The position numbers and the translations under genes were made by a program. Positions 17,847-26,421 of a stretch of DNA of 64,000 nt are shown here, piece by piece. Origin of the DNA: Chitinophagaceae bacterium. GTDB lineage: Bacteria > Bacteroidota > Bacteroidia > Chitinophagales > Chitinophagaceae. The stretch is from positions 1-64,000 of the forward strand of contig JALNZE010000003.1 in the NCBI GenBank assembly GCA_023229465.1, read 5' to 3'. Each line of letters starts with the position of its first letter. Position 1 is the stretch's first letter. The notes beneath the pieces are model-generated. The model was given only the letters and a program-made list of their open reading frames with translations. It ran no database searches and was not told the origin of the DNA.

Positions 17847-18626
17847 ATGAAGAATCTATCTGTTGTTTTATCGCTGTTCATTAACCTTGCTTTTCCTGTT
17901 TGCACTACTGCTCAAAATGCAACTATCCTAACAGATTCTATCCCAGTACAAAAAAGGCCGGTTGTTAAACGTACTGTCAATTCACTTCATTCCTACCTGG
18001 TGCCTTCAGCAATGGTACTTTACGGAGCGCTTTCCCTGCATGTAACGCCTTTACAAAACATAAATGAAACGTTTCAGAACGGCCTGGCGGCCCCTAATGG
18101 AAGACATACGAATCTGGATGACTATTTACAATACAGCCCTGCCCTTGCCAGTCATGTAATTAGCCTGGCGGGTGTAAAAGGAAAGCACACATTTTTTGAA
18201 AGAGTGATCATCAGCGGTATGGCTGCTGCCATGTCTACCGGTGTGGTGTTGACTGTGAAGCGGATTACCAATGAAACAAGACCAGATGGGTCGGACAATC
18301 TTTCTTTCCCTTCCGGCCATACTGCCACTGCTTTTGGATCGGCAGAACTGATCAGGCAGGAATATGGGGATGCCTCGCCCTGGTATGGAGTAGGCGCCTA
18401 TGCGGTGGCATCACTTACGGGTTACCTGCGTATGTACAATAACAAACATTGGCTGGGAGATGTGTTAGCGGGCGCCGGAGTGGGAATTATATCCGCCAAA
18501 ATTGCTACCCGGCTTTACCCGTTGGTAAAACGGATTGTGTTTAAAAATAAAACGCCTTTCACGGCAGTGTATCCTTCTTATCAACAGGGAGCTTTTACGG
18601 TTAATTTGGTACATGTAATTCAATGA
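17847..18626 (+). CDS. exported PAP2-superfamily phosphatase
   Basis: The 259-residue product has a signal peptide (1-23) and the three-part phosphatidic-acid-phosphatase type 2 signature: KRITNETRP (138-146), FPSGHT (154-159) and the third motif with H201 and D205 in YNNKHWLGD. It lacks a Ser-Arg pair in the third motif in the usual form, having RMYNNKH instead. The family dephosphorylates lipid phosphates or undecaprenyl diphosphate at the membrane. The frame is open to 17778, but the signal peptide begins at ATG 17847. It converges on msrA, with only a GAATGA-type repeat between. Confidence 0.87.
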   Translation: MKNLSVVLSLFINLAFPVCTTAQNATILTDSIPVQKRPVVKRTVNSLHSYLVPSAMVLYGALSLHVTPLQNINETFQNGLAAPNGRHTNLDDYLQYSPALASHVISLAGVKGKHTFFERVIISGMAAAMSTGVVLTVKRITNETRPDGSDNLSFPSGHTATAFGSAELIRQEYGDASPWYGVGAYAVASLTGYLRMYNNKHWLGDVLAGAGVGIISAKIATRLYPLVKRIVFKNKTPFTAVYPSYQQGAFTVNLVHVIQ

Positions 18627-18662
18627 GCGAATGAGAGATTGAATGAATGAGAGAATGAATGA
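18627..18662. repeat. GAATGA-type simple repeat between convergent genes
   Basis: Imperfect tandem units GAATGAGAGATTGAATGAAT fill the gap between the PAP2 and msrA stop codons. Related ATGG/ATGA or CATTC tracts occur at 6612-6650, 55262-55290 and 60478-60500, again beside gene 3' ends. Confidence 0.65.
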
Positions 18663-19313
18663 TTAATTTTTCTTGAGTTTATCTTTGAACACTTTTTCGA
18701 ATTTTTCGAGTTTAGGGGCAATCACAAAACGGCAGTAGCTTTGGTTTTGATTGCTGTTATAATAATTCTGGTGATAGTTTTCAGCCGGATAAAAATTCTT
18801 AAATGGTTCAATCAGGGTAATAATCGGGTTGCTCCATGCCCCGCTTTTATCCAGTTTTTCTTTATACGCTTCCGCCTTTTGTTTTTGTTCTTCTGTATGG
18901 TAATAAATAACACTTTTGTATTGCGGTCCTGCATCACTTCCCTGGCGGTCGGGTGTGGTAGGGTCATGGGTTTTCCAGAATACTTCCAGTAATTCATCAA
19001 AACTAATTTTTGCCGGATCGTATACTATTCTTGCCAGTTCTATATGGCCGGTATTTTTATCACATACCTGTTCATAGGTTGGATTCTCTACAAATCCGCC
19101 GCCATAGCCGCTCATAACGCTATAAACCCCTTCCAGTCGCTGAAAAAAAGCTTCTGTACACCAGAAACAGCCTTCGCCAAAAGTGGCCGTATCCGTTTTT
19201 ACTCCTTCCGGAATTCTTTCGTTTTTCATAGTGATCAATGTATTATTTGATTTTGGTTGCCCACAGGCGGTAAGAACGGTTACCAGTAATAAAAGGGAAA
19301 GATAGGTTCTCAT
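18663..19313 (-). CDS. msrA: peptide-methionine (S)-S-oxide reductase, lipoprotein form
   Basis: The protein (216 residues) has a lipoprotein signal (lipobox VLTAC, C17) followed by MsrA: catalytic GEGCFWCTE (C49; C52 next to it), the SGYGGG motif, Y and E residues of the methionine-sulfoxide pocket, and the C-terminal NYHQNYYN block. It reduces methionine-S-sulfoxide in proteins; the lipid anchor implies repair in the periplasm. The frame is open 246 bp further upstream, but that extension runs through the 23-bp inverted repeat and is unlike MsrA, so ATG 19313 is preferred. No msrB domain is fused. Confidence 0.93.
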   Translation of the reverse strand: MRTYLSLLLLVTVLTACGQPKSNNTLITMKNERIPEGVKTDTATFGEGCFWCTEAFFQRLEGVYSVMSGYGGGFVENPTYEQVCDKNTGHIELARIVYDPAKISFDELLEVFWKTHDPTTPDRQGSDAGPQYKSVIYYHTEEQKQKAEAYKEKLDKSGAWSNPIITLIEPFKNFYPAENYHQNYYNSNQNQSYCRFVIAPKLEKFEKVFKDKLKKN

Positions 19314-19432
19314 TAGCTGATCTTTTTTTAAAACTACGATAATAGAGAGTAACAGTACAGATGCTAATTGGCTCTGTAGTGACTCATAATATAACAATAA
19401 GTATTCTTTAACAGAATTCCCCTCTGCATACC

Positions 19433-19498
19433 CTCTGCCTCTCATGTTCTCTGCGGTAAAATGGTGCTCATTCTGCGCAGAGAACATGAGAGGCAGAG
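19433..19498. repeat. perfect 23-bp inverted repeat of the CTCTGCG family
   Basis: The arms 19433-19455 (starting CTCTGCCTCTCATG) and 19476-19498 are exact reverse complements, separated by 20 bp. A further GGTAAAAT near 19455 pairs with ATTTTACC at 19510-19517. It lies between the divergent msrA and mutS2 genes. A similar but diverged element is at 40696-40762. Confidence 0.85.
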
Positions 19499-19543
19499 AA
19501 ATCGCGGAGATTTTACCTTGAACAGTTTTCGGCACTACAACAT

Positions 19544-19551
19544 TACCTTTG
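19544..19551 (+). promoter_or_regulatory. Bacteroidota -7 promoter element for mutS2
   Basis: TACCTTTG, an exact TAnnTTTG match, lies 26 bp before the mutS2 ATG and downstream of the inverted repeat. Confidence 0.55.
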
Positions 19552-19576
19552 CACAACAAAAGGAAGAAGAGTAGCT

Positions 19577-21688
19577 ATGCGTTTGTATCCTGAGACAGCC
19601 ATCACACAATTAGAATTTGATAAGGTAAAAGCTTTACTAAAAGAACTTGCCAAAACAGACTATGCCAGGCAAAAGGCCGAACAGCTTCGTATTCACACCC
19701 GTAAAGACTATATAGAGCTGGAACTCCATCAAACCCATGAGTACAAACTGATACTACAACAGAGCCAGTATTTCCCCAATGATTTTACCCATTCTATCAG
19801 CCATGATCTGAAACTATTGTCCATACCGGGTTCTATGCTAACCGGCGAACAATGGTTGCCCATTCGCAGGCTGGCAGAGAATACCAGTACTATTTTCAGG
19901 TGGTTTGATACGGAACGGAAAAAAGCCTTTCCGGCATTGGCGAAAGTGATACTGACCACCTATTATGAGAAAGTAATTATTGAACTGATTGATGAGATAT
20001 TGGATGAGAATGGCACCGTGAAAGACAATGCCTCTGCCGACCTGCAAAAAATCCGTATGAGCTTATTCCGCAAGCGAAATGAATTGCGGCGCATGTTTGA
20101 AAAAGTAATTGCCAAACTGGCCAAAGCCGGGTACAGTGCAGACATAGATGAGAGTTTCAGCAACGGCAGAAGGGTAGTAGCTGTTTTTTCAGAACATAAA
20201 AGGCAGGTAAAAGGCATACTGCATGGTGAAAGCGACAGCCGCAAAACCGCTTTTATTGAGCCGGAAGAAACGATAGAGCTTAATAATGCTGTTTTTTCGC
20301 TTGAATATGATGAGATCAAAGAGGTTCAAAAAATATTGAGGGATCTTACCGCACGCTTATCCGTTTACGCTACTATTTTACAGCAATACCTTGCCATTGC
20401 CGGTGAATACGATTTTATACATGCCAAAGCTAAACTGGCTCTTGAAATGAATGGACAACTGCCTGCCCTGACAGATAAAGCGCATATTCAACTGATAGAC
20501 GCCTACCATCCGCTTTTATATTTATACAATAAGGCCTCTGCCAAAAAAACCATCCCTGTTACCCTCACCTTAGATGAAAAAAACAGGATACTGGTGATCA
20601 GCGGTCCCAATGCAGGTGGTAAAACCGTTACCATGAAAACCGTTGGCCTTAACCAGTTAATGCTGCAAAGTGGGTTGCTGGTGCCGGTTCATCCAGACTC
20701 GCGGATGGGTATTTTCAAGCAATTATTTATTCATATCGGCGATACACAAAACCTCGAATTTGAGCTAAGCACCTACTCCAGCCATTTGCTGCACATGAAA
20801 TATTTTATTGAAATGGCCAATGGTAAAACGATGTTTTTTATAGATGAACTGGGCAGTGGGAGCGACCCGAATTTAGGAGGCGCTTTTGCTGAAGTGATTA
20901 TGGAAGAATTATCGCGGCGCCATTCTTTTGGCATCGTAACCACCCATTACCTCAACCTGAAAGTGATGGCCAATCATACACAGGGCATTCTTAATGGCGC
21001 CATGCAGTTTGATGAGGTTAGGTTATTGCCCATGTATAAACTGCTGGTTGGTAAGCCAGGCAGTTCCTATACGTTTGCCATTGCAGAAAGGATTGGCTTA
21101 CCAAAACACCTGATTGCCAGGGCAAGAAAATTAGTGGATGAGGATCATTTTAAACTAGACCGCTTATTAAACAGTACTGAACAGGATCTTCAGCAACTAA
21201 CAAAAGAGAAAAAAGAGCTGCAAAAACTGGTGAAAGAAAATGAGAAACTGAAAAAAGAAATGGAAACAGTGATGGACAGGGAACGACACCACCAGCAGGT
21301 AGAACTGTTGAAAAACCAGCACCAAATCACAGAGGAACGATTGGTTTACCTGAAAGACATGGAGCGGAAATTAAAGCAGGTTGTACTTGACTGGAAAAAA
21401 TCAGACAATAAAAATGAGGTGGTTAAGAACCTCCATCATCTCCTTTTCAAGCAAAAGGAAGCCATTGTGGTAAATAAGCTGGCCAGGAAGGTAGACCTGA
21501 AATACAAGGAACTGAACGGGCATATTGTGGTTGGTTCACTGGTAAAGCTGAAAAAAAATTACCAGGTAGGCGAGGTAAAAGAGATTAGAGGCAAACGTGC
21601 CATTGTACAGATCGGTATTTTACCAATGAATGTGAATTTAGCCGACCTGGTATCCGTTGAAAAACTGGAAGAACCGCAGAAACATTGA
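19577..21688 (+). CDS. mutS2: MutS2-family ATPase lacking the Smr domain
   Basis: The 703-residue protein shows MutS2 order: N-terminal core and clamp helices (1-320), ATPase with Walker A GPNAGGKT (343-350), Walker B MFFIDELGSG (419-428) and STYSSH signature (398-403), then a Lys/Glu-rich coiled coil (about 525-640). After this comes an SH3-like KOW segment (about 655-695), and the protein stops. The C-terminal Smr endonuclease domain of about 80 residues, present in classical MutS2 (about 780 residues), is absent. MutS2 suppresses homologous recombination or senses collided ribosomes; without Smr the nuclease step would have to be absent or supplied by another protein. The end looks natural, with tRNA-Ser following. 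Confidence 0.92.
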   Translation: MRLYPETAITQLEFDKVKALLKELAKTDYARQKAEQLRIHTRKDYIELELHQTHEYKLILQQSQYFPNDFTHSISHDLKLLSIPGSMLTGEQWLPIRRLAENTSTIFRWFDTERKKAFPALAKVILTTYYEKVIIELIDEILDENGTVKDNASADLQKIRMSLFRKRNELRRMFEKVIAKLAKAGYSADIDESFSNGRRVVAVFSEHKRQVKGILHGESDSRKTAFIEPEETIELNNAVFSLEYDEIKEVQKILRDLTARLSVYATILQQYLAIAGEYDFIHAKAKLALEMNGQLPALTDKAHIQLIDAYHPLLYLYNKASAKKTIPVTLTLDEKNRILVISGPNAGGKTVTMKTVGLNQLMLQSGLLVPVHPDSRMGIFKQLFIHIGDTQNLEFELSTYSSHLLHMKYFIEMANGKTMFFIDELGSGSDPNLGGAFAEVIMEELSRRHSFGIVTTHYLNLKVMANHTQGILNGAMQFDEVRLLPMYKLLVGKPGSSYTFAIAERIGLPKHLIARARKLVDEDHFKLDRLLNSTEQDLQQLTKEKKELQKLVKENEKLKKEMETVMDRERHHQQVELLKNQHQITEERLVYLKDMERKLKQVVLDWKKSDNKNEVVKNLHHLLFKQKEAIVVNKLARKVDLKYKELNGHIVVGSLVKLKKNYQVGEVKEIRGKRAIVQIGILPMNVNLADLVSVEKLEEPQKH

Positions 21689-21749
21689 TATCCCCCCTTT
21701 TTCCATTCTTTTTTTGGTAGTTAACCGCCCAAACTATTATTTTGCACCC

Positions 21750-21834
21750 GGAGAGTTGGCAGAGCGGTCGATTGCGGCAGTCTTGAAAACTGTTGACTGT
21801 AACAGGTCCTGGGGTTCGAATCCCTAACTCTCCG
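21750..21834 (+). tRNA. tRNA-Ser (anticodon UGA)
   Basis: The 85-nt gene has acceptor arms GGAGAGT/ACTCTCC, a D arm with GCAGAGCGGTC, anticodon loop CTTGAAA (anticodon TGA) on a CAGT/ACTG stem, a long class II variable arm (GTTGACTGTAACAGGTC) and the T loop GGTTCGAATCC. Discriminator base is G. The 3' CCA is not encoded. It reads UCA and other UCN serine codons. Confidence 0.95.
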
Positions 21835-21841
21835 CACTGGT

Positions 21842-21877
21842 CCACCATAGCTTTAGCGATGGTGGGCTTTTTATTTT
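21842..21877 (+). terminator. intrinsic terminator after tRNA-Ser
   Basis: Arms CCACCAT and ATGGTGG form a 7-bp stem followed by GCTTTTTATTTT, 8 bp after the tRNA end. Confidence 0.85.
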
Positions 21878-21972
21878 GCGCAGGAACAAATGAAGAACAA
21901 AGAAACAAATGATCTTTATAGCCTAAGATAGGGCGAAGGGAGTATTATTTTTTATATTAAGTTTACCTCCAG

Positions 21973-23250
21973 ATGATTGCAACCTTACTTATCCTCGTTT
22001 TTGTATTGGGCTATACTGCCATAGCTTTTGAGCATCAGTTAAAGCTAAATAAAGCGGCATCCGCTTTAATTACAGGAGTGCTTTGCTGGACAATTTATAT
22101 ACTCCAGACCGATTCCCCGCCAACCGTAACGGAAGAATTGCTGCATCATTTGGGAGAAATTGCTTCCATTCTGTTTTTTTTGCTGGGGGCCATGACGATT
22201 GTGGAGTTAATAGACTCTCATAATGGCTTTGACATTATTACCCAACAAATAAAAACAACCAGTAAACCAGGACTTTTACTCTTTATAGCGGTACTCACTT
22301 TTTTTCTTTCCGCCTTGCTCGATAATCTGACCACGGCCATCGTAATGACATCCCTCTGTACAAAAATATTGTCTGAAAAAGAGGACAGGCTTTGGTTTGC
22401 AGGCATGATCGTAATAGCAGCCAATGCAGGGGGCGCATGGTCTCCTTTAGGTGATGTAACCACTACCATGCTCTGGATAGGCGGACAAATTACCGCGCTG
22501 AATATTATGAAGCAACTGATACTACCAAGCCTGATTGCCTGTGGCATTCCCGCCTTACTCATTGCTTACCGGTTCAGAGGATTAAAAATAGCTGTAATCC
22601 CTTCATCAGTATGTACAAAAGAAGAAAAAAAAGATGGGAATATTTCCCTGTTTACGGGTATAGGTTTTTTACTTTTTGTGCCGGTATTTAAAACCATTAC
22701 CCACTTGCCTCCGTTTATGGGTATGATGCTTGCGCTGGGTATGATGTGGATAATCAATACCCTTATCCATAAAAGTAAAGAACCTGAAATAGCAGAACGG
22801 TACACAGTTGCCAAATCCCTGCAAAAAATAGATACGCCCAGTATTCTGTTTTTTTTAGGCATATTATTGGCCGTATCCGCTTTACAGTCTTTTGGCTTAC
22901 TCAAACAACTGGCCACCATACTAAGCAATGGCTTACAAAATGATTATTTAATTGGTATTGCATTAGGACTATTTTCCGCAATCGTAGATAATGTGCCCCT
23001 GGTTGCCGCTTCACAGGGGATGTATGATTTAACCACGTATCCGGTGGACCATTCATTTTGGACATTCCTTGCTTTAACCACCGGAACCGGTGGCAGCGCC
23101 ATCATTATCGGCACAGCCGCGGGTGTGGCGGTTATGGGTATTGAGCAGGTTGACTTTATGTGGTATCTGAAGAAAATAGGCTGGCTGGCATTGGTAGGTT
23201 TTACAGCAGGTGTTATAGTATTTCTTTTACAGCAGGAATGCTTACGTTAA
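21973..23250 (+). CDS. nhaD: NhaD-type sodium:proton antiporter
   Basis: A 425-residue membrane protein of the ion transporter superfamily with about 11-12 hydrophobic segments. Features of NhaD are LDNLTTAIVMTSL (about 115-127), ANAGGAWSPLGDVTTTMLW (about 154-172) and the second-half SAIVDNVPLVAAS (about 335-347), the two inverted-repeat re-entrant motifs with conserved Asp/Asn. It exports Na+ (or Li+) in exchange for H+ across the inner membrane. The gene follows the tRNA terminator and precedes the dipeptidase by 46 bp. A short AAAGTGAAAGGTGAAAT repeat sits directly after the stop. Confidence 0.9.
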   Translation: MIATLLILVFVLGYTAIAFEHQLKLNKAASALITGVLCWTIYILQTDSPPTVTEELLHHLGEIASILFFLLGAMTIVELIDSHNGFDIITQQIKTTSKPGLLLFIAVLTFFLSALLDNLTTAIVMTSLCTKILSEKEDRLWFAGMIVIAANAGGAWSPLGDVTTTMLWIGGQITALNIMKQLILPSLIACGIPALLIAYRFRGLKIAVIPSSVCTKEEKKDGNISLFTGIGFLLFVPVFKTITHLPPFMGMMLALGMMWIINTLIHKSKEPEIAERYTVAKSLQKIDTPSILFFLGILLAVSALQSFGLLKQLATILSNGLQNDYLIGIALGLFSAIVDNVPLVAASQGMYDLTTYPVDHSFWTFLALTTGTGGSAIIIGTAAGVAVMGIEQVDFMWYLKKIGWLALVGFTAGVIVFLLQQECLR

Positions 23251-23296
23251 AAGTGAAAGGTGAAATCAATTAATTTTTTTTAAAAAAACATCATTC

Positions 23297-24451
23297 ATGA
23301 AAAAGATTGTCAGGATATTACTGATTGGTTTCCTGGTACTGGCAGCAATGTTTTTTGCATTTGTACCACAGTATCTCGACAGATCGAAAAACAAATCCAC
23401 GGTTAAAGGGCCCTTCGCAAAGATTGGCTGGTATGATTCTATTCCGTTTATTGCCGACCTTCACTGTGATGCGCTATTATGGGATCGCAATTTTCTGAAG
23501 GAGCATAACTACGGACATGTTGATTTACCCAGAATGCAAAAAGCCAATATGGCTTTTCAGGTTTTTACCATTGTGAGTAAAGTGCCCGTGGGTATTAATA
23601 TTGAAAAGAACCCCGGTAATTCTGACCAGATTGGATTACTCAGTTTTGCTCAATTGCAACCACCTAATACCTGGTTCAGTATCAAGCAAAGAACACTGCA
23701 CCAGTGTGCTACCCTGCATGCGTTTGCCGAAAAATCAGATGGGCAATTCAGGGTGATAACCGATAAAAAAGGGTTATATCAATTTATTGCAGACAGGGAA
23801 AAAAACCACCGGCTCGCTTCAGGTATGCTGGGACTGGAAGGGGCGCAACCGCTGGAGAATGATCTGGCGAACCTGGATGAAATGTATGCAGCCGGCGTTC
23901 GATACATTGGCCTCGCGCATTTTTTTGATAACGAATGGGCCGGCTCCGCACATGGCATGCAAAAAGGCGGATTAACAGAAAAAGGAATACAGCTGATTAA
24001 AAAGATGGATAGCCTGCATATCACCATCGACCTGGCACATGCCTCTCAGAATACCATCAATGATGTGTTTAAATATCATGACGGGCCGGTATTGGTATCA
24101 CATACGGGTGTAAAAGGCGTTTGTGATAACCAGCGCAATCTTTCTGATGAACATTTACTTGAAATAGGCAGAAGAAACGGATTGGTGGGGGTAGGCTTAT
24201 GGGAAACCGCCGTTTGTGGTAAGGATGCGGCCGCGACTGCCGGCATCATCAAATACGTAGCAGATAAAATCGGGATTGATAAAGTGGCCCTTGGCTCCGA
24301 CTGGGATGGCGCTTTTGAAATGCATTTTGATGTAACCGGTACACCGTTGATTGTTACCGAACTGCTGAAACTCGGTTTTACAAGAACCGGTATCGAAAAA
24401 ATAATGGGTGGAAATATCAGGGATTTTTTCTTAAGAAATTTACCTGAATAA
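23297..24451 (+). CDS. membrane dipeptidase (peptidase M19 family)
   Basis: The 384-residue product has an N-terminal membrane anchor or signal (residues 4-22) and the M19 (renal dipeptidase) zinc-site motifs: FIADLHCDALL (H56, D58), GLEGAQPL, LAHFFDNEW, DLAHAS, VSHTGVKG and the C-terminal LGSDWDGAF. The family hydrolyses dipeptides, including D-amino-acid-containing ones, and acts outside the inner membrane here. Length fits the family. It sits 46 bp after nhaD and 12 bp before the ABC exporter, all on one strand, so the three may be co-transcribed. Confidence 0.9.
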   Translation: MKKIVRILLIGFLVLAAMFFAFVPQYLDRSKNKSTVKGPFAKIGWYDSIPFIADLHCDALLWDRNFLKEHNYGHVDLPRMQKANMAFQVFTIVSKVPVGINIEKNPGNSDQIGLLSFAQLQPPNTWFSIKQRTLHQCATLHAFAEKSDGQFRVITDKKGLYQFIADREKNHRLASGMLGLEGAQPLENDLANLDEMYAAGVRYIGLAHFFDNEWAGSAHGMQKGGLTEKGIQLIKKMDSLHITIDLAHASQNTINDVFKYHDGPVLVSHTGVKGVCDNQRNLSDEHLLEIGRRNGLVGVGLWETAVCGKDAAATAGIIKYVADKIGIDKVALGSDWDGAFEMHFDVTGTPLIVTELLKLGFTRTGIEKIMGGNIRDFFLRNLPE

Positions 24452-24463
24452 AATAAAATATCG

Positions 24464-26290
24464 TTGAAGCATCTCTCTACAATCAATAAATATTTCTGGA
24501 AGTATCGAAAGCGTTTCTTCATAGGGATGTTATTCGTAATATCCTCTAATTATTTTGCAGTACTGGCGCCGCAGGTAATGGGTTTCGTGATTAATGAGGT
24601 ACAGCAACGCCTGCCTGGCGCGCATCCTGCCGTTGTTAGACCGGTGCATGACCGCCTGGTAAACCTGTTCATTGATTCTGTACAATCGGCCCATATAAGT
24701 TTTGGCTGGCTGATCGCTTTATGCAGTATTACTATTTTGTTACTGGCCTTAATACGCGGTATCCTTATGTTTTTTATGCGGCAGACCATTATTGTCATGA
24801 GCCGCTATATAGAGTTTGACCAGAAAAATGAAATCTTTCAACACTACCAGAAACTGGATACCAACTTCTACAAAACACACAGTACCGGCGACCTGATGAA
24901 CCGTATGACTGAGGATGTGAGCAGGGTAAGAATGTTTACGGGCCCTGCTATCATGTACCTCATTAACCTTATTACACTGATTGGTTTTTGCGTGGTAAAT
25001 ATGCTCCGAAAAGATGTATCACTTACGCTAATGGTATTGGCGCCCTTACCCCTTCTGGCCATCACCATTTACCTGGTAAACAGCGTTATCAATAAAAAAA
25101 GCGAAAAAATACAGTCTTTATTATCTGATCTCACCACCAATGCGCAGGAATCTTTTTCAGGCATCCGTGTAATCAAATCTTTCGTACAGGAAAAAGCCAT
25201 GCTTGGGTTCTTTCAGAAAAACAGTGAGGAATATAAAAAGAATGCCATCGGCCTCGCTAAAGTAGAAGCCATCTATTTTCCAAGTATGGCATTGATGATT
25301 GGGCTTAGTACCCTGGTAACCATTATGCTTGGCGGCATACAGGCTTTACAGGATACCGGTAAGGTTGGGCTAATTGTTGAATTTGTTATCTATATCAACA
25401 TGCTCACTTTTCCGGTAAGCGCCATTGGCTGGACAGCCAGCATGATACAACGGGCAGCCGCCTCACAAAAAAGGTTAAATGAGTTTCTGCAAACAACACC
25501 CGTAATCACCAATCAACTCAACCCGGTAAAGAGCGATGTAACAGGAGATATTGTATTTGATGATATGAGTTTTACCTATCCGCATACGGGTATTAAAGCA
25601 TTACAGCATATTAATCTGCATATTCGCCAGGGGCAAAAAATTTTGGTACTCGGCCGTACAGGTAGCGGCAAATCAACACTGGCACAGCTTTTATTGCGTT
25701 TCTATGATCCAACATCAGGCTATATTAATATTGGCAATTGCAATATCAAAGAAATGGACTTGAAAAAACTCCGTGAACAAATCAGCTATGTTCAGCAGGA
25801 TGTTTTTTTATTCAGTGATACGGTGAGTGATAATATCCGTTTTGGATTGTCAGAAAAAGCCTCATCAGAAACCATTATCCAGGCAGCTAAAGCATCAAGT
25901 GTTCACCAGGAAATACTGGGGTTCAGTAATGGGTATGATACCATGATAGGGGAGCGTGGGGTTACTTTAAGTGGCGGACAAAAACAAAGAATTTCCATAG
26001 CCAGGGCATTAATCAAAGAACCGGAGATAGTAGTGTTTGATGATTGCCTAAGTGCAGTAGATGCCAAAACAGAGAAAACCATTATTGATAATTTGTATCA
26101 GTACCTGAACAACAAAACAGCCATCATTATTACCCACCGTATATTTTCTACATTCCGCTTCGACAATATTATAGTACTGGAACAGGGGAAACTATCCGAA
26201 CAGGGTACGCATGAGCAACTTATGGCCCATAATGGCTACTATGCAGATTTATACCGCTTGCAGCTTACGGAAGAAAAGAAAGAAGGATAA
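24464..26290 (+). CDS. ABC exporter, fused permease-ATPase half-transporter
   Basis: The 608-residue type IV exporter half has a six-helix membrane domain (about 15-330) and an ATPase with Walker A GRTGSGKS (397-404), Q-loop near YVQQDVFLF (442-450), signature LSGGQ (502-506), Walker B VVFDDCLSAVD (523-533) and switch His in ITHR. The residue after the Walker B Asp is Asp rather than the catalytic Glu, as in the degenerate site of heterodimeric exporters; no partner half is adjacent. The start is TTG at 24464, since the first in-frame ATG falls inside the first membrane helix. Substrate is unknown; lipid or drug export is typical. Confidence 0.88.
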   Translation: MKHLSTINKYFWKYRKRFFIGMLFVISSNYFAVLAPQVMGFVINEVQQRLPGAHPAVVRPVHDRLVNLFIDSVQSAHISFGWLIALCSITILLLALIRGILMFFMRQTIIVMSRYIEFDQKNEIFQHYQKLDTNFYKTHSTGDLMNRMTEDVSRVRMFTGPAIMYLINLITLIGFCVVNMLRKDVSLTLMVLAPLPLLAITIYLVNSVINKKSEKIQSLLSDLTTNAQESFSGIRVIKSFVQEKAMLGFFQKNSEEYKKNAIGLAKVEAIYFPSMALMIGLSTLVTIMLGGIQALQDTGKVGLIVEFVIYINMLTFPVSAIGWTASMIQRAAASQKRLNEFLQTTPVITNQLNPVKSDVTGDIVFDDMSFTYPHTGIKALQHINLHIRQGQKILVLGRTGSGKSTLAQLLLRFYDPTSGYINIGNCNIKEMDLKKLREQISYVQQDVFLFSDTVSDNIRFGLSEKASSETIIQAAKASSVHQEILGFSNGYDTMIGERGVTLSGGQKQRISIARALIKEPEIVVFDDCLSAVDAKTEKTIIDNLYQYLNNKTAIIITHRIFSTFRFDNIIVLEQGKLSEQGTHEQLMAHNGYYADLYRLQLTEEKKEG

Positions 26291-26371
26291 GCTTGTTACA
26301 GTTACCAGGCTAACCGGAAAAGCAATGAAAACAGACTTTCCCCTAAAATTTTGCTAATCCTGAAACAATCC

Positions 26372-26379
26372 TATATTTG
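26372..26379 (+). promoter_or_regulatory. strong Bacteroidota promoter for the PUR-domain gene
   Basis: TATATTTG matches TAnnTTTG exactly. TTTG at 26350-26353 lies 18 bp upstream and fits the -33 element, giving the best complete promoter in the window. It lies 43 bp before the GTG start. Confidence 0.7.
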
Positions 26380-26421
26380 TGCCACTTAAAAATAGATTCG
26401 AAAACCAAAAACCAAATAACT

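Noticed and set aside
19314..19559. 82-residue N-terminal extension of MsrA
   Set aside because: It would read through the 23-bp inverted repeat and place the lipoprotein signal internally; ATG 19313 gives a normal protein.
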